Origin: Clostridiales bacterium
GTDB taxonomy: Bacteria; Bacillota; Clostridia; Saccharofermentanales; Saccharofermentanaceae
Length of the DNA: 64,000 nucleotides
Reading direction: 5' to 3'
Assembly: GCA_017551625.1 (NCBI GenBank)
Contig: JAFZLF010000015.1
Location: 1 to 64,000, forward strand
The position numbers and the translations under genes were made by a program. Below are positions 42,575-51,250 of the stretch, one piece after another. The notes under the pieces were generated by a model. The model searched no databases. It was not told where the DNA came from and saw only the letters and a program-made list of their open reading frames with translations. How positions within the stretch are numbered: position 1 is the first letter of the stretch; the number at the start of each line of letters is the position of its first letter.

Positions 42575-43102
42575 TTATATTTCTGAGAGCTGCCTCTCCG
42601 CTTCTTTCTTGAGAAGTATGGAGAGATGTGCGGTGTAGAGGATCGACAGCAGTCTTTTAACCTGTTCCCGACTTGTCTTCTGGTAATCGAACTTCTGTGC
42701 ATCGATGGTCTTTTCCACGATGTCCGAGAGCTTCGTCTCCGACCGGATCGGGTCGACCGGCGCCACCGATATCAATGCGCAAAAAGCACTGTAAACGGTA
42801 CTGTCCTGGTTTGCCATCCGAAGCAGGGAAAGTATCCCTTCAAGCGAGAAGACATCTTTAAAGTAGTTGAGGATCGCGAGTCGTACGAAGCGGTCTCTGT
42901 TATATAGTTTCCTGACCGGCGAATCCACGAATCCGCGCTTTACCCAGTTCTGTACGGTATGGGCCTCGATCCCGAGAAGCTGTGTAACCTGCCGAAGCTG
43001 CATCCCATCCATCAGAAACATCGGATCGAGAATCCCATCGATATTCTGAAGATGCTCTTTCGTAACCGAGATCAAGGTTCCGGGAAGATACTCATTCGTC
43101 AT
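42575..43102 (-). CDS. DUF1836 (MerR-like helix-turn-helix) protein
   Basis: A 175-residue DUF1836 protein. The N-terminal helix-turn-helix resembles MerR (QLRQVTQLLGIEAHTVQNWV, then the wing KRGFVDSPVRKLYNRDRFVR). The C-terminal half is helical, with SLEGILSLLRMANQDST. First gene of the operon with NfeD and flotillin (15 bases to NfeD). Its promoter has a perfect TTGACA and a 10-bp palindrome in the spacer, so autoregulation of the membrane-domain operon is a reasonable inference. The ligand is unknown. Confidence 0.85.
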   Translation of the reverse strand: MTNEYLPGTLISVTKEHLQNIDGILDPMFLMDGMQLRQVTQLLGIEAHTVQNWVKRGFVDSPVRKLYNRDRFVRLAILNYFKDVFSLEGILSLLRMANQDSTVYSAFCALISVAPVDPIRSETKLSDIVEKTIDAQKFDYQKTSREQVKRLLSILYTAHLSILLKKEAERQLSEI

Positions 43103-43215
43103 CAGCAGATGCCTCCTTTCGCTGAATTATCGCGGGTTTCATCTTCTGCCGTCCCTTCCCGGACGGCTTACTTGGATCGCATATCACGCTCCCTGGTGTT
43201 TCCCTGATTGTCGAT

Positions 43216-43244
43216 ATAATATCACACGGTCACGTGACTGTCAA
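43216..43244 (-). promoter_or_regulatory. Promoter of the DUF1836-NfeD-flotillin operon with palindromic operator
   Basis: Minus strand: perfect TTGACA (43239-43244), 17-base spacer, TATTAT (43216-43221). The spacer contains the perfect palindrome GTCACGTGAC (43229-43238) directly next to the -35, in position to control transcription. Confidence 0.75.
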
Positions 43245-43260
43245 GAACTTTCATGCGAAC

Positions 43261-44517
43261 TTATGTCATTTTCTCATGACCAGTTTCGGATCCGCCCGGT
43301 CCCTTCTTTTCCTGTTCGCCGGGGACGGTCCGGCCGGATCCGAAGATCGCCCCCGTATCGGCAAGAAGCAGCAGCATGAACGGGTTATAGGCCATATCGA
43401 TGATGTGGTGCTCGAGCATGCAGTTCAGCGATACCATCGCCAGGATATACATCACCGGCAGATGATCCTTGTGCTTTTTGGCGATCAGTACATAGACAGC
43501 AATCACGACCAGCACCGCAATCACGCCCTCCTTAAAGAGCATATTCAGATACGAACAGTCGACAAAATTATAGTTCTCCGTCACATATGCGCCACGGTAG
43601 ACGACCGAGTGCCCGAGCACGGTCACACCGAACTCAGAAAAACCGTTCTTGCCGAGGGCCAGTCTTCCGGTGATCACCTGATCGACGAAACTCGTGAAGC
43701 GGTTATCCGGCGAAAAAAAATAAGACAGGAAAAACATCACCACAGAGGCGACAGGCATAGACAAAAGACCGATCTTCGGCCACGCCTTCTTCCACCACAC
43801 TGCCGTAGCACTGTCTTCATGACTTCTTACATACATGTGCATCCCGAAGAGGATCAGCGCCAGGATCGAACAGGCGAAATCGAGTTTCCCGAAGGTCGGA
43901 ACAAAGACTGCAAAAGAGAGCCCCGCGAGAAGTAAAAGGTGCGGGATCTTCAGTCGCGTGTGAAAAAGGAGGAGAAACAGAAGAAGAAGATAAAATACCC
44001 GGGCCGAGAAATCCGTACAGTAGATCGTACCCAGCGCATACCGGATCCGCCCGAACTTCTCGAAAGGAAGATTCGGGATCGCTCCCGTAAGTGACAGGAT
44101 CAGCGCGACAAAGAGAATGGCCGAAGACTCGACAAGATACACCTTATAGATCTTCTTAAGATCGACACCGAAAGATCCGACGCAGAGAGCAAAGACAGTA
44201 GACAGTTCCCACGACAGGACCAGAAACGCAGATTGGCAGAAGACCAGGACGAGCATAAGCATGATCAGCAGTTTCGCAGTCGTATCACGGTATGTATCCA
44301 GGAAGAGGACCTTTGCGGTCATAGCAACACACACCACGATCGTCAGCACATAGTTGAACGTCCAGAGTGCGTCGGACTGTGCATATGGAAGCACAGTCGT
44401 CCGAAGCGTCAGGGACATAAGAAGCGGAATAAAGCAGAGGAAGAAGAGCACGCTGCCTGCGTCTTTTCTTTCACGGGAGACGGTTCTCTTTTCTCCGATC
44501 GACTCTTCTATCCTCAT
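43261..44517 (-). CDS. Polysaccharide polymerase/ligase-like (Wzy/O-antigen ligase type) membrane protein
   Basis: A 418-residue protein with about eleven membrane helices (VLFFLCFIPLLMSLTL first; VIAVLVVIAVYVLIAKKHKD near 350) and a large outer loop before the last ones (about 275-330; TSFVDQVITGRLALGKNGFS, then GVTVLGHSVVYRGAY). Layout matches Wzy/O-antigen-ligase-like proteins of clostridial capsule clusters, where HxxxMxxxxN-like residues are weakly conserved. No glycosyltransferase cluster surrounds it here, so this is a lone gene and the function is tentative. The ribosome binding site is weak (AAAAGAG). The C-terminal 30 residues are Gly/Glu/Lys-rich. Confidence 0.65.
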   Translation of the reverse strand: MRIEESIGEKRTVSRERKDAGSVLFFLCFIPLLMSLTLRTTVLPYAQSDALWTFNYVLTIVVCVAMTAKVLFLDTYRDTTAKLLIMLMLVLVFCQSAFLVLSWELSTVFALCVGSFGVDLKKIYKVYLVESSAILFVALILSLTGAIPNLPFEKFGRIRYALGTIYCTDFSARVFYLLLLFLLLFHTRLKIPHLLLLAGLSFAVFVPTFGKLDFACSILALILFGMHMYVRSHEDSATAVWWKKAWPKIGLLSMPVASVVMFFLSYFFSPDNRFTSFVDQVITGRLALGKNGFSEFGVTVLGHSVVYRGAYVTENYNFVDCSYLNMLFKEGVIAVLVVIAVYVLIAKKHKDHLPVMYILAMVSLNCMLEHHIIDMAYNPFMLLLLADTGAIFGSGRTVPGEQEKKGPGGSETGHEKMT

Positions 44518-44595
44518 TCTCTTTTGATCCGGCTCCTGCTTCCGAAGAGCGCCCCTCTATACTGATTCTTATGGTTATCATATCACAGTATCATG

Positions 44596-44601
44596 TATAA
44601 T
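44596..44601 (+). promoter_or_regulatory. -10 element of the alpha/beta hydrolase gene
   Basis: A perfect TATAAT 44 bases upstream of the start at 44645; no convincing -35 at the right distance. Confidence 0.35.
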
Positions 44602-44644
44602 AGAGGGGATCATTTGACAGACAGCCTCGAAAGGAATCATCACC

Positions 44645-45592
44645 ATGCCATTTCAAAAAGCGTCATTTACCGGCACCAACGGCGAGACGGAGATCGTCTA
44701 TTTTATCTGGTCTCCATCTATTCCGGCCCGCGGCGTCATCCAGATCGTACACGGGATGTGTGAATACATGGGACGGTATAATGATCTGGCTGAATATCTC
44801 GCCGATAAGGGCTACGTCGTCTGCGGTCACGATCAGATGGGGCACGGCCAGAGCGTCGGAGATAATGACACTTTCGGGTATTTCGGACGTTACGACGGCG
44901 CGCAGCACCTCATCGAAGACGTCGAGAAACTGCACCGTATCATGAAGGAGAGCTACCCCGGCAAGCCCTACATCCTCTTCGGTCATTCCATGGGATCCTT
45001 CATCGCCAGAAACTGGTACGCCCAGTACGGCAATGACTGTTCCGGCCTGATACTGTCGGGCACTGCAAGATCCAATCCTTTCGCCGGTCCTCTCACCGTG
45101 CTTGCGAAGATCCAGCGTTTCTTCCTCGGCGACAGAAAACCCGCGAAGATGATCTCAAGAGCCATCAACCGCAGGTATAACAAGAAGATCTCCGATCCGC
45201 TTACCGGTTTCGACTGGATATCAAACGACACAGATGTTGTGAGACGGTATACCGGCGATCCGTTCTGCACATTTACCTTCACGCACTCTGCGTACATCGA
45301 CCTATTCAAGCTCCTCACCGATTGCAATACCGATTCGTGGTACGAATCCATCCCGAAAGATAAGCCGATCCTTCTGATCGCAGGAGACGAGGACCCGGTC
45401 GGCGACTACGGAGAAGCACCGCAGGAGATCTATAACAAGCTCGCGACCAGCGGTCAGGAGAAGATCACGATCGACATCCGTCACGGGATGCGTCATGAGC
45501 CGCACAACGAGATCGGAAGAGACGCCGTATATCAGCGTTATGCCGCCTATCTTTTCGATAATTTCGTCAGAAAAAGCACCGGAGAAGGATAA
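44645..45592 (+). CDS. Alpha/beta hydrolase, monoacylglycerol-lipase-like
   Basis: A 315-residue cytoplasmic hydrolase of the lysophospholipase/monoacylglycerol lipase group. GVIQIVHGMCEYMGRYNDLA holds the oxyanion strand (HGMxE), CGHDQMGHGQS follows, and the nucleophile is Ser in LFGHSMGSFIA (near 117). The acid is probably in AGDEDPVGDYG (near 255) and the His in GMRHEPHNE (near 287). The length and HGM/GHSMGS motifs are typical. It probably cleaves acylglycerols or related esters (inference). It is followed 21 bases later by a lipoprotein gene on the same strand, so co-transcription is likely. Confidence 0.9.
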   Translation: MPFQKASFTGTNGETEIVYFIWSPSIPARGVIQIVHGMCEYMGRYNDLAEYLADKGYVVCGHDQMGHGQSVGDNDTFGYFGRYDGAQHLIEDVEKLHRIMKESYPGKPYILFGHSMGSFIARNWYAQYGNDCSGLILSGTARSNPFAGPLTVLAKIQRFFLGDRKPAKMISRAINRRYNKKISDPLTGFDWISNDTDVVRRYTGDPFCTFTFTHSAYIDLFKLLTDCNTDSWYESIPKDKPILLIAGDEDPVGDYGEAPQEIYNKLATSGQEKITIDIRHGMRHEPHNEIGRDAVYQRYAAYLFDNFVRKSTGEG

Positions 45593-45613
45593 CACCAAAG
45601 GAGGAACATCCAT

Positions 45614-47230
45614 ATGAAGAAGCTCGTAGCCGTTTTACTTTCCGCGACGATGATCCTGTCCCTGGCTGGATGCAGCAAGGAAGAGGAAACCACTAAGAAG
45701 AAGAAAACCAAGAAAACTACGACCGAAGAAACGGAGGACACGGATGATCCTACCGAAGATCCGACGGATGATCCGACCGACGACACAACCGAACCTGTAG
45801 CAGACACGTCTTCCGACACATCCGATACGACATCCGGCGCCACTCCGAAACCGGATGGAAATTCCGTAATCAGTCTTCACACCGAGATCGACAGGGATGA
45901 AGCCGGATACGGGCGATATAACCAGGATGATCATAGTATCCACTCCGTCGAAGCGTCTATTGAATATCCCACTATCACAGCGGAAGGTTACGAGGATCTA
46001 CAGGATGCGATCTTCAACTATTGGGGGGAAGCAGATACACTTCTGGCCGACTACTACACCACTACTCTGGATCAGTACCTCAACGGCGACCTGATTTTTT
46101 CGGAATACGCATTCATCCTTACCGACATCTTCCGTGATGACTCCTACATCTTCTCCGCTGCCATCCAGTATCCGAATGAGTTCCCCGGCGCAGACAGAAC
46201 TTTCGAGGCGCACAGTTTCTGGTCAGGCACTGCGGAAGAGATCAAATTGCAGGATGTCATCACGGACACCGATGCTGTTCTTACTGCCTTAAAAGAATAT
46301 TCTATGGAAATGTTCAGTTCGGAAGATCCTGTCACCGATCCTGATTTCGTAGCCTCTGTCAAGGACGGTACCTGCCCGTTCACGCTGACCTACGACGGCA
46401 TCTGCTTCTTCCTTGACTACTGGTATATTAAGATTCCGGTCAGTGCTATCCCGGATGCCGTAGATTCCCGGTACTTCGGAAGTACGCCGGATAACTATTT
46501 CCTGATGCTCGATGCCAAGGGAGAGATCCAGTGGGACTTTGATGGAGACGGCGTCCCGGAAGACCTCTCCGTCGGGAATGCGGACGACAGTGATTTTCTG
46601 GATGCAATCGTCATCCACCACAACGGGAACGACTACACGATCGATACCGACGTGTGGGGCGAATTCCACTGGTACGACGACAACTACGTCATGAAGACCT
46701 CCGACGGCTTCTATATGTATCTGCTCCTCGGTGTAGACGAAGGAATGGAGTACATAGGATTTAAATACAGCAACGGAGAATGGACCGGTCTCGGCCGCTT
46801 CGATGAAGGCTCATACTTCTTCGGTCATCAATACGATCCGCAGAATGCTCTTATGTCCGAATATATCGGTCTCACGGGCACACACTATTACCAAGCGTAC
46901 TTTGATTTTGACGGGAACGACGGAAAGCCGGTACGCAAATACCACATCTACTACGATAGATTCTCGATTTTGGAAACGAAACAGGATATTCCCTGTGACG
47001 AACTGGATGATGATCTTGCCGTGGTCGGTCAGACGACACTTCCTTCCGGCTCCGTCGTAAATCTCATGTACTATGATCCGGATTATGAGAAGATCCTTCT
47101 GCGGGTCTGCACGACCGATCCGTCTCAGGATACATACGTTTCCTGCGACGTCGATACGCACAGCAATCCGATGAAGATCGGCGGGATCGCAGTCGACGAC
47201 GCGCTCTACGGGATCATATACGGAGGATAA
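45614..47230 (+). CDS. Lipoprotein with Asp/Thr linker, function unknown
   Basis: A 538-residue predicted lipoprotein: signal peptide ending SLAGC with Cys 20, a Lys/Thr then Asp/Pro/Thr linker (about 22-80), then a folded exterior. Residues about 85-285 (HSVEASIEYPTITAEGYEDL) resemble the DUF4163/DUF3298 pair found in RsiV and PdaC-like proteins. Further on, FDGDGVPEDLSVG (about 313-325) is a possible calcium-binding Asp loop of the VCBS type. C-terminal part unassigned. GGAGG lies about 8 bases before the ATG. Co-directional with the alpha/beta hydrolase; stop only 3 bases from that of the convergent ASCH gene. Confidence 0.65.
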   Translation: MKKLVAVLLSATMILSLAGCSKEEETTKKKKTKKTTTEETEDTDDPTEDPTDDPTDDTTEPVADTSSDTSDTTSGATPKPDGNSVISLHTEIDRDEAGYGRYNQDDHSIHSVEASIEYPTITAEGYEDLQDAIFNYWGEADTLLADYYTTTLDQYLNGDLIFSEYAFILTDIFRDDSYIFSAAIQYPNEFPGADRTFEAHSFWSGTAEEIKLQDVITDTDAVLTALKEYSMEMFSSEDPVTDPDFVASVKDGTCPFTLTYDGICFFLDYWYIKIPVSAIPDAVDSRYFGSTPDNYFLMLDAKGEIQWDFDGDGVPEDLSVGNADDSDFLDAIVIHHNGNDYTIDTDVWGEFHWYDDNYVMKTSDGFYMYLLLGVDEGMEYIGFKYSNGEWTGLGRFDEGSYFFGHQYDPQNALMSEYIGLTGTHYYQAYFDFDGNDGKPVRKYHIYYDRFSILETKQDIPCDELDDDLAVVGQTTLPSGSVVNLMYYDPDYEKILLRVCTTDPSQDTYVSCDVDTHSNPMKIGGIAVDDALYGIIYGG

Positions 47231-47233
47231 GAA

Positions 47234-47719
47234 CTACTGCTGATAGAGCTTCTCGAGCACCTCGATGATCTCGATGGACATGATGGTCCTGTCATTTACC
47301 GCGCTCGCAGGAAGAACGTCCAGCATCTCTTCGATCTTTTTCTCCTGCCAGGCTTTCTTATCTGTTTCTCCGAGTTCGAGCTCGGCCACCTCCATCGGGA
47401 TATCTCCCAGATGCATGAGTCCGAAGCCCTTCGTGCGGATGACACATAGCGGGACACCGTCCCAGTCTGTCAGAATATTGATATCGCCCGTCTTGGGATA
47501 GATCTCCCGGCATTCCGCGAGCAGTCCCTGGAGGCGGTCATTACTGAGGTTATTGCACTCTGCCGTAGTCAGATTCCCGCTTCCGCCGAGTGCCCAGTCG
47601 AAGTAACGGATGACGGCATGCCGCTTTCCCTCCATTATCTCTGAGGCGATGCGGTTTGCCTCTTCCTCGGTCTCTCCATAATGCCACTGGAAAAGCTCAT
47701 CTTTATCGTATTCGTACAT
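47234..47719 (-). CDS. ASCH-domain-like protein
   Basis: A 161-residue soluble protein. LFQWHYGETEEEANRIASEI, then GKRHAVIRYFDWALG, and LTDWDGVPLCVIRTKGFGLM fit the ASCH fold (DUF984/YhfF group: substrate loop followed by a D-G-x-P-L-C-x-I strand). ASCH proteins are thought to bind RNA or nucleosides; role unknown. The ends are convergent with the lipoprotein gene with three bases between stops. An AGGATCCGC stretch lies upstream but no strong ribosome binding site. Confidence 0.65.
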   Translation of the reverse strand: MYEYDKDELFQWHYGETEEEANRIASEIMEGKRHAVIRYFDWALGGSGNLTTAECNNLSNDRLQGLLAECREIYPKTGDINILTDWDGVPLCVIRTKGFGLMHLGDIPMEVAELELGETDKKAWQEKKIEEMLDVLPASAVNDRTIMSIEIIEVLEKLYQQ

Positions 47720-48031
47720 GCTTGACCCCTTCAGCAGGATCCGCTGTTCCGGAGATTCTTCCCGGGTGCGGATCGCGAGCTTCTCTTCTCCTGTTTTAAA
47801 CTATTTAAGACATCCCCTCTTGATTATCGAGCAAGATTCCCCTTGCGTCAATTCTTTCTGCCAAGCATATGCAACAGATCGTCCGTAAGCCTCGTCTAAT
47901 TTCCATGAGGCGCTTGGACCCGGCTCCCCTCCCCTCCAAAGAAGCGCGGGTCCAGGCACTTCTAAAAACGATCATCAGGGGCATATCTGCAAAAAGCAGA
48001 TCCATTCCCCGGAATATAGGAGTATAGAAAA
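47720..48031. other. 312-base divergent intergenic region with three inverted repeats
   Basis: No gene is supported here. It holds TTAAA-CTA-TTTAA (47796-47808), a long-loop stem TGGACCCG / CGGGTCCA (47915-47922 with 47947-47954), and a hairpin ATCTGC-AAAAA-GCAGAT (47985-48001) 30 bases before the serpin ATG. The last could lie in the serpin leader. No known riboswitch was recognised. Confidence 0.4.
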
Positions 48032-49351
48032 ATGAAAAAACTGGTGAGTATTCTTCTTAGTATGTCTGTTCTTCTTTCCCTGACTGCAGGATGCAGCCGG
48101 AAGACAGCAACCTCTTCACATTCACATCGTCCCGGCAGCGCGGAGAAAACGCCTGATTACGAAACAGTACCGGAGATCCCCTATAACGGTAGCGCAACAG
48201 CAGTCTACAACCTCGAGCCGGCAGGCGCCGCCGGATCGAACGCCACGGAGGAAGAACTGCGCGAGGCATATACCAGGTTCATCTTCGGCGTGATGAAACG
48301 CTGTGCTTCTGCCGCCGGAACGGGCGATGTTCTTTTGTCACCCGATTCGATCCTCCTCGCGCTGGATATGACAGCCGCAGGCGCCAGCGGAGAAACACTC
48401 GATCAGATGCTCCAGACCCTGATGCCCGGAGTCGGAAATGCAGAAGGTTTCCAGTTCGCCGTCGAGCGCATGAATAGTCTTCAGAACGAATCCCTGTCGA
48501 TTGCAAATTCCATCTGGATCAACAAGGCTGATGCCGACGGAATCTACAGCGATTATTTAGACTTCGTCACCCGTCACTTCGACGCCAAAGTGAGCATCCT
48601 CCCCTTTAACAACGACGCGGTCGATCGGATCAACAAATGGGTCGAGGAGAAGACAAACGGCATGATCCCCGATCTTCTAAAGCCCACGGATCTCGATGCT
48701 ACCTCCGTCATGGCTCTTATCAATGCCATCACTTTCGAAGGCGACTGGAAAGAAGCATATAGTGAAGAGGATATAAGCGAAGGGATCTTTACCAATTCAG
48801 AGGGAATCGAGCGGGAAGTGACTTATCTCAGCAGCACAGAGTATACCTATCTCGAAAGCGAAAGCGCGACCGGATTCATCAAACCATACGAAGGCGGGAA
48901 ATACGGATTTATGGTCATTCTCCCTTCTGACGAGACGGTCAACATCAACGAGTATCTCGCCGGCATGTCAGAGAAAGAATACTGGGATCTGTGGAATCGC
49001 CGCGATAACACTGAGGTCGATGTGCGATTCCCGGAATTTAATTCGGACTATAGAGTCGAGCTGCCCGAGGTACTGAAGGACATGGGCATGGTTGCGCCGT
49101 TTGACGGGGGCACAGCCGACTTCAGTCTCATGACCTCCGGCGATGTATTTATCGGCAAGGTGATCCACCAGACACACATCTCCGTCAATCGCGAGGGCAC
49201 AACTGCAGCAGCCTCTACAGCAGTTGTCATGGACAAGAACTGTGCCGCAGGCGCAGGATACTACGTGAACTGTGACCGTCCGTTCGTTTACGCCATCGTC
49301 GATCTGGACACCGGGCTTCCGGTATTCCTCGGGACCTGCACGTACCAGTAG
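48032..49351 (+). CDS. Lipoprotein serpin (serine protease inhibitor)
   Basis: A 439-residue predicted lipoprotein (signal peptide ending LTAGC, Cys 21) with a full serpin fold. Core segments: FIFGVMKRCASAAGTGDVLL, LSPDSILLALDMTAAGASGE, VNAITF-type strand ALINAITFEGDWKEAY, and the C-terminal RPFVYAIVDLDTGLPVFLGT. The reactive loop hinge REGTTAAASTAVV (about 390-402) has small residues at P12-P9, as in inhibitory serpins. The P1 residue cannot be fixed by eye because the loop after it (MDKNCAAGAGYYVNCDRPF) is longer than the standard. It would protect the cell surface from proteases (family knowledge plus inference). GGAG lies 8 bases before the ATG. The 3' end overlaps the GH127 gene on the other strand by 64 bases. 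Confidence 0.93.
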   Translation: MKKLVSILLSMSVLLSLTAGCSRKTATSSHSHRPGSAEKTPDYETVPEIPYNGSATAVYNLEPAGAAGSNATEEELREAYTRFIFGVMKRCASAAGTGDVLLSPDSILLALDMTAAGASGETLDQMLQTLMPGVGNAEGFQFAVERMNSLQNESLSIANSIWINKADADGIYSDYLDFVTRHFDAKVSILPFNNDAVDRINKWVEEKTNGMIPDLLKPTDLDATSVMALINAITFEGDWKEAYSEEDISEGIFTNSEGIEREVTYLSSTEYTYLESESATGFIKPYEGGKYGFMVILPSDETVNINEYLAGMSEKEYWDLWNRRDNTEVDVRFPEFNSDYRVELPEVLKDMGMVAPFDGGTADFSLMTSGDVFIGKVIHQTHISVNREGTTAAASTAVVMDKNCAAGAGYYVNCDRPFVYAIVDLDTGLPVFLGTCTYQ

Positions 49352-51249
49352 ATACCGTAGCGCCGGTTCCCCATCCGGTAATAAGGTTCGAAATCAAGTT
49401 GAAGCGGTTCTCCCTTATAATCTGAGAAACCCTCGAGGCGGAAGCGCATATTCCCGAGCGGCCGGACGTACTTTTCCAGGTTGTCGCGGAAGCCGGGAAT
49501 TGTCTCCCCTTCCGGAAGTGTCAGATACTCTCTGTCGAGGATCGCTTTATTCGTTCTTCTATATTCGATGTCACTTCGCACCGCCGCATCAAAGACGACC
49601 TTCCACGCAGGAGCATAGACCTCTATACCGGCGCCGGTCGAGATCCCCCACTTTTCTTCGCCGAGCGGCGCGCAGAGTACGAAAGGACCATAGGCCAGTC
49701 CGAACACCTCTTCGCTGTCCGAAAGCTCGAGCGGATAGATATCCATAGCAAAGCCGATCGACTTTTCTTCACCGGAGCGGAGTGTAAACGAGAGGAAGTG
49801 CTCGTCGCAAGGGAGGATCTCCTCTCTGTCGCGGATCCAGATCGGGATGCGAAGACGAATCTCCCGACTTCGTGAAGAACTGCCTTTCAGGGCCACCGTG
49901 AGACGTCCTTCTTCATAGTCGGCGCGAAGTTCCAGCACGGTTCCATCCGACAGTTTCAGATCCGACGAGATCCACTGGGCGATCGTGATAGTATCCTTAT
50001 CAAGATAGAAGATCTGGTCACCGGCCTTAGCGAAATCCTCCAGTCCCGTACCGACACAGCACCAGAAAGGATTGTCCTTCGGATGCGCGGGAGAATAGAG
50101 CCGGTAGTAACCGGTCGCCATCGGGTTAAAGTAAGTATAGCCACCCTCCGGGCCGACGGAGCCGAGTCTGGCATTCCAGAGCGCCGCCTCGATATAGAGG
50201 AGATATTGGACTTCTCCGGTAGTGAGGTAGAGAAGCTGGGAGAGCTTCATCATGTTATAGCAGCAACAGCTCTCGGCATTACACTGCGTACGGGATCCGT
50301 CGAGCCGGCCATCCAAAAAGAAATGCTCCATATCGCCGATCCCACCGGTATCGTAGGTCTGCTCGATCGCGACCAGATCCCAGAACCTCTCACAGAGGTC
50401 CAGTCGTCCGGCCTGCTCTTTCCGGCGTTCTTTCTGCGTCTCTTCGGAGATCTCTTCTCCACGCGTGTCCGGATCGGCTCCATATCCTCGCAGATACCCC
50501 AGGAACTTCGGGATCGTAGCGTTGGCATGGACACTTTTGAGGCGGTTCCTGAAACTTAAGAATTCCCTGTAAAGTGAGGGTTCATCGAAGATCTGCGCGG
50601 CCTTTAAGTACTTGTTCTCTTTTGTCAGGTAGTAGAGCTGGTAGAGAGAATCGTTCATGCCGCCATACTCGACAGAGAGGACTCTCTTCCGGGTCGTCTC
50701 GTCCCATGAAAGCGCACGTTCAGAAGTCCAGTCGGCCAGGGCCAGCGAAGCTTCCTTTGCACCCGCTGTACTACTATAGACCCACAGATCGATGAGTCCC
50801 TGTAATACCTTGTGAAGGGCATACCACGGCACCCACGTCTGCACATCGGCCTTGCCCTCGAGCGCGTCGAACTGGATCTCCGTGTTATCGGGATCCTGTA
50901 TCGTCGCTGCGCTCAGAAAACCCGAGCCGTATTTCTCCTGACACTCCCGAAGACCCGTAACGATCGCATCTGCTTTTTTCTCTAGCTCTGTGCAATCTCT
51001 TTCTTCACCGCGAAGGACCGCGATCGCCATGGCCAGCGCCGAGAAATAATGACCGACACCATGACCTGCGATCAGGCTGTCTTCCCACCCGCCATAAGTC
51101 TCCGACTCCGTCGGAATACCGGCCGTTCTCCGAAAGCCTGCCAGAACGCGCTCCGTATCCATCTCCTGAATGAAGCGGAGATTCTTCTCCATCGCCTCCC
51201 GCCAGAGCGGATCCCGGATAATGACTTTGTCGAGCCTGACTTTCTCCAT
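49288..51249 (-). CDS. GH127-family beta-L-arabinofuranosidase-like enzyme
   Basis: A 653-residue glycoside hydrolase of family 127 (former DUF1680), which removes beta-L-arabinofuranose from plant and glycoprotein glycans. Seen: WYALHKVLQGLIDLW, EYGGMNDSLYQLY, the zinc-site segment CNAESCCCYNMMKL (about 325-338; Glu and Cys ligands) and FWCCVGTGLEDFAKAGDQIF (about 392-411), whose Cys pair includes the catalytic nucleophile in characterised members. C-terminal beta domains follow. No signal peptide, so it acts on imported sugars. It is preceded by the hydratase gene with one base between stop and ATG and no separate ribosome binding site, so translation is coupled. The last 64 bases are antisense to the serpin end. 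Confidence 0.92.
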   Translation of the reverse strand: MEKVRLDKVIIRDPLWREAMEKNLRFIQEMDTERVLAGFRRTAGIPTESETYGGWEDSLIAGHGVGHYFSALAMAIAVLRGEERDCTELEKKADAIVTGLRECQEKYGSGFLSAATIQDPDNTEIQFDALEGKADVQTWVPWYALHKVLQGLIDLWVYSSTAGAKEASLALADWTSERALSWDETTRKRVLSVEYGGMNDSLYQLYYLTKENKYLKAAQIFDEPSLYREFLSFRNRLKSVHANATIPKFLGYLRGYGADPDTRGEEISEETQKERRKEQAGRLDLCERFWDLVAIEQTYDTGGIGDMEHFFLDGRLDGSRTQCNAESCCCYNMMKLSQLLYLTTGEVQYLLYIEAALWNARLGSVGPEGGYTYFNPMATGYYRLYSPAHPKDNPFWCCVGTGLEDFAKAGDQIFYLDKDTITIAQWISSDLKLSDGTVLELRADYEEGRLTVALKGSSSRSREIRLRIPIWIRDREEILPCDEHFLSFTLRSGEEKSIGFAMDIYPLELSDSEEVFGLAYGPFVLCAPLGEEKWGISTGAGIEVYAPAWKVVFDAAVRSDIEYRRTNKAILDREYLTLPEGETIPGFRDNLEKYVRPLGNMRFRLEGFSDYKGEPLQLDFEPYYRMGNRRYGIYWYVQVPRNTGSPVSRSTMA

Positions 51250-51250
51250 A

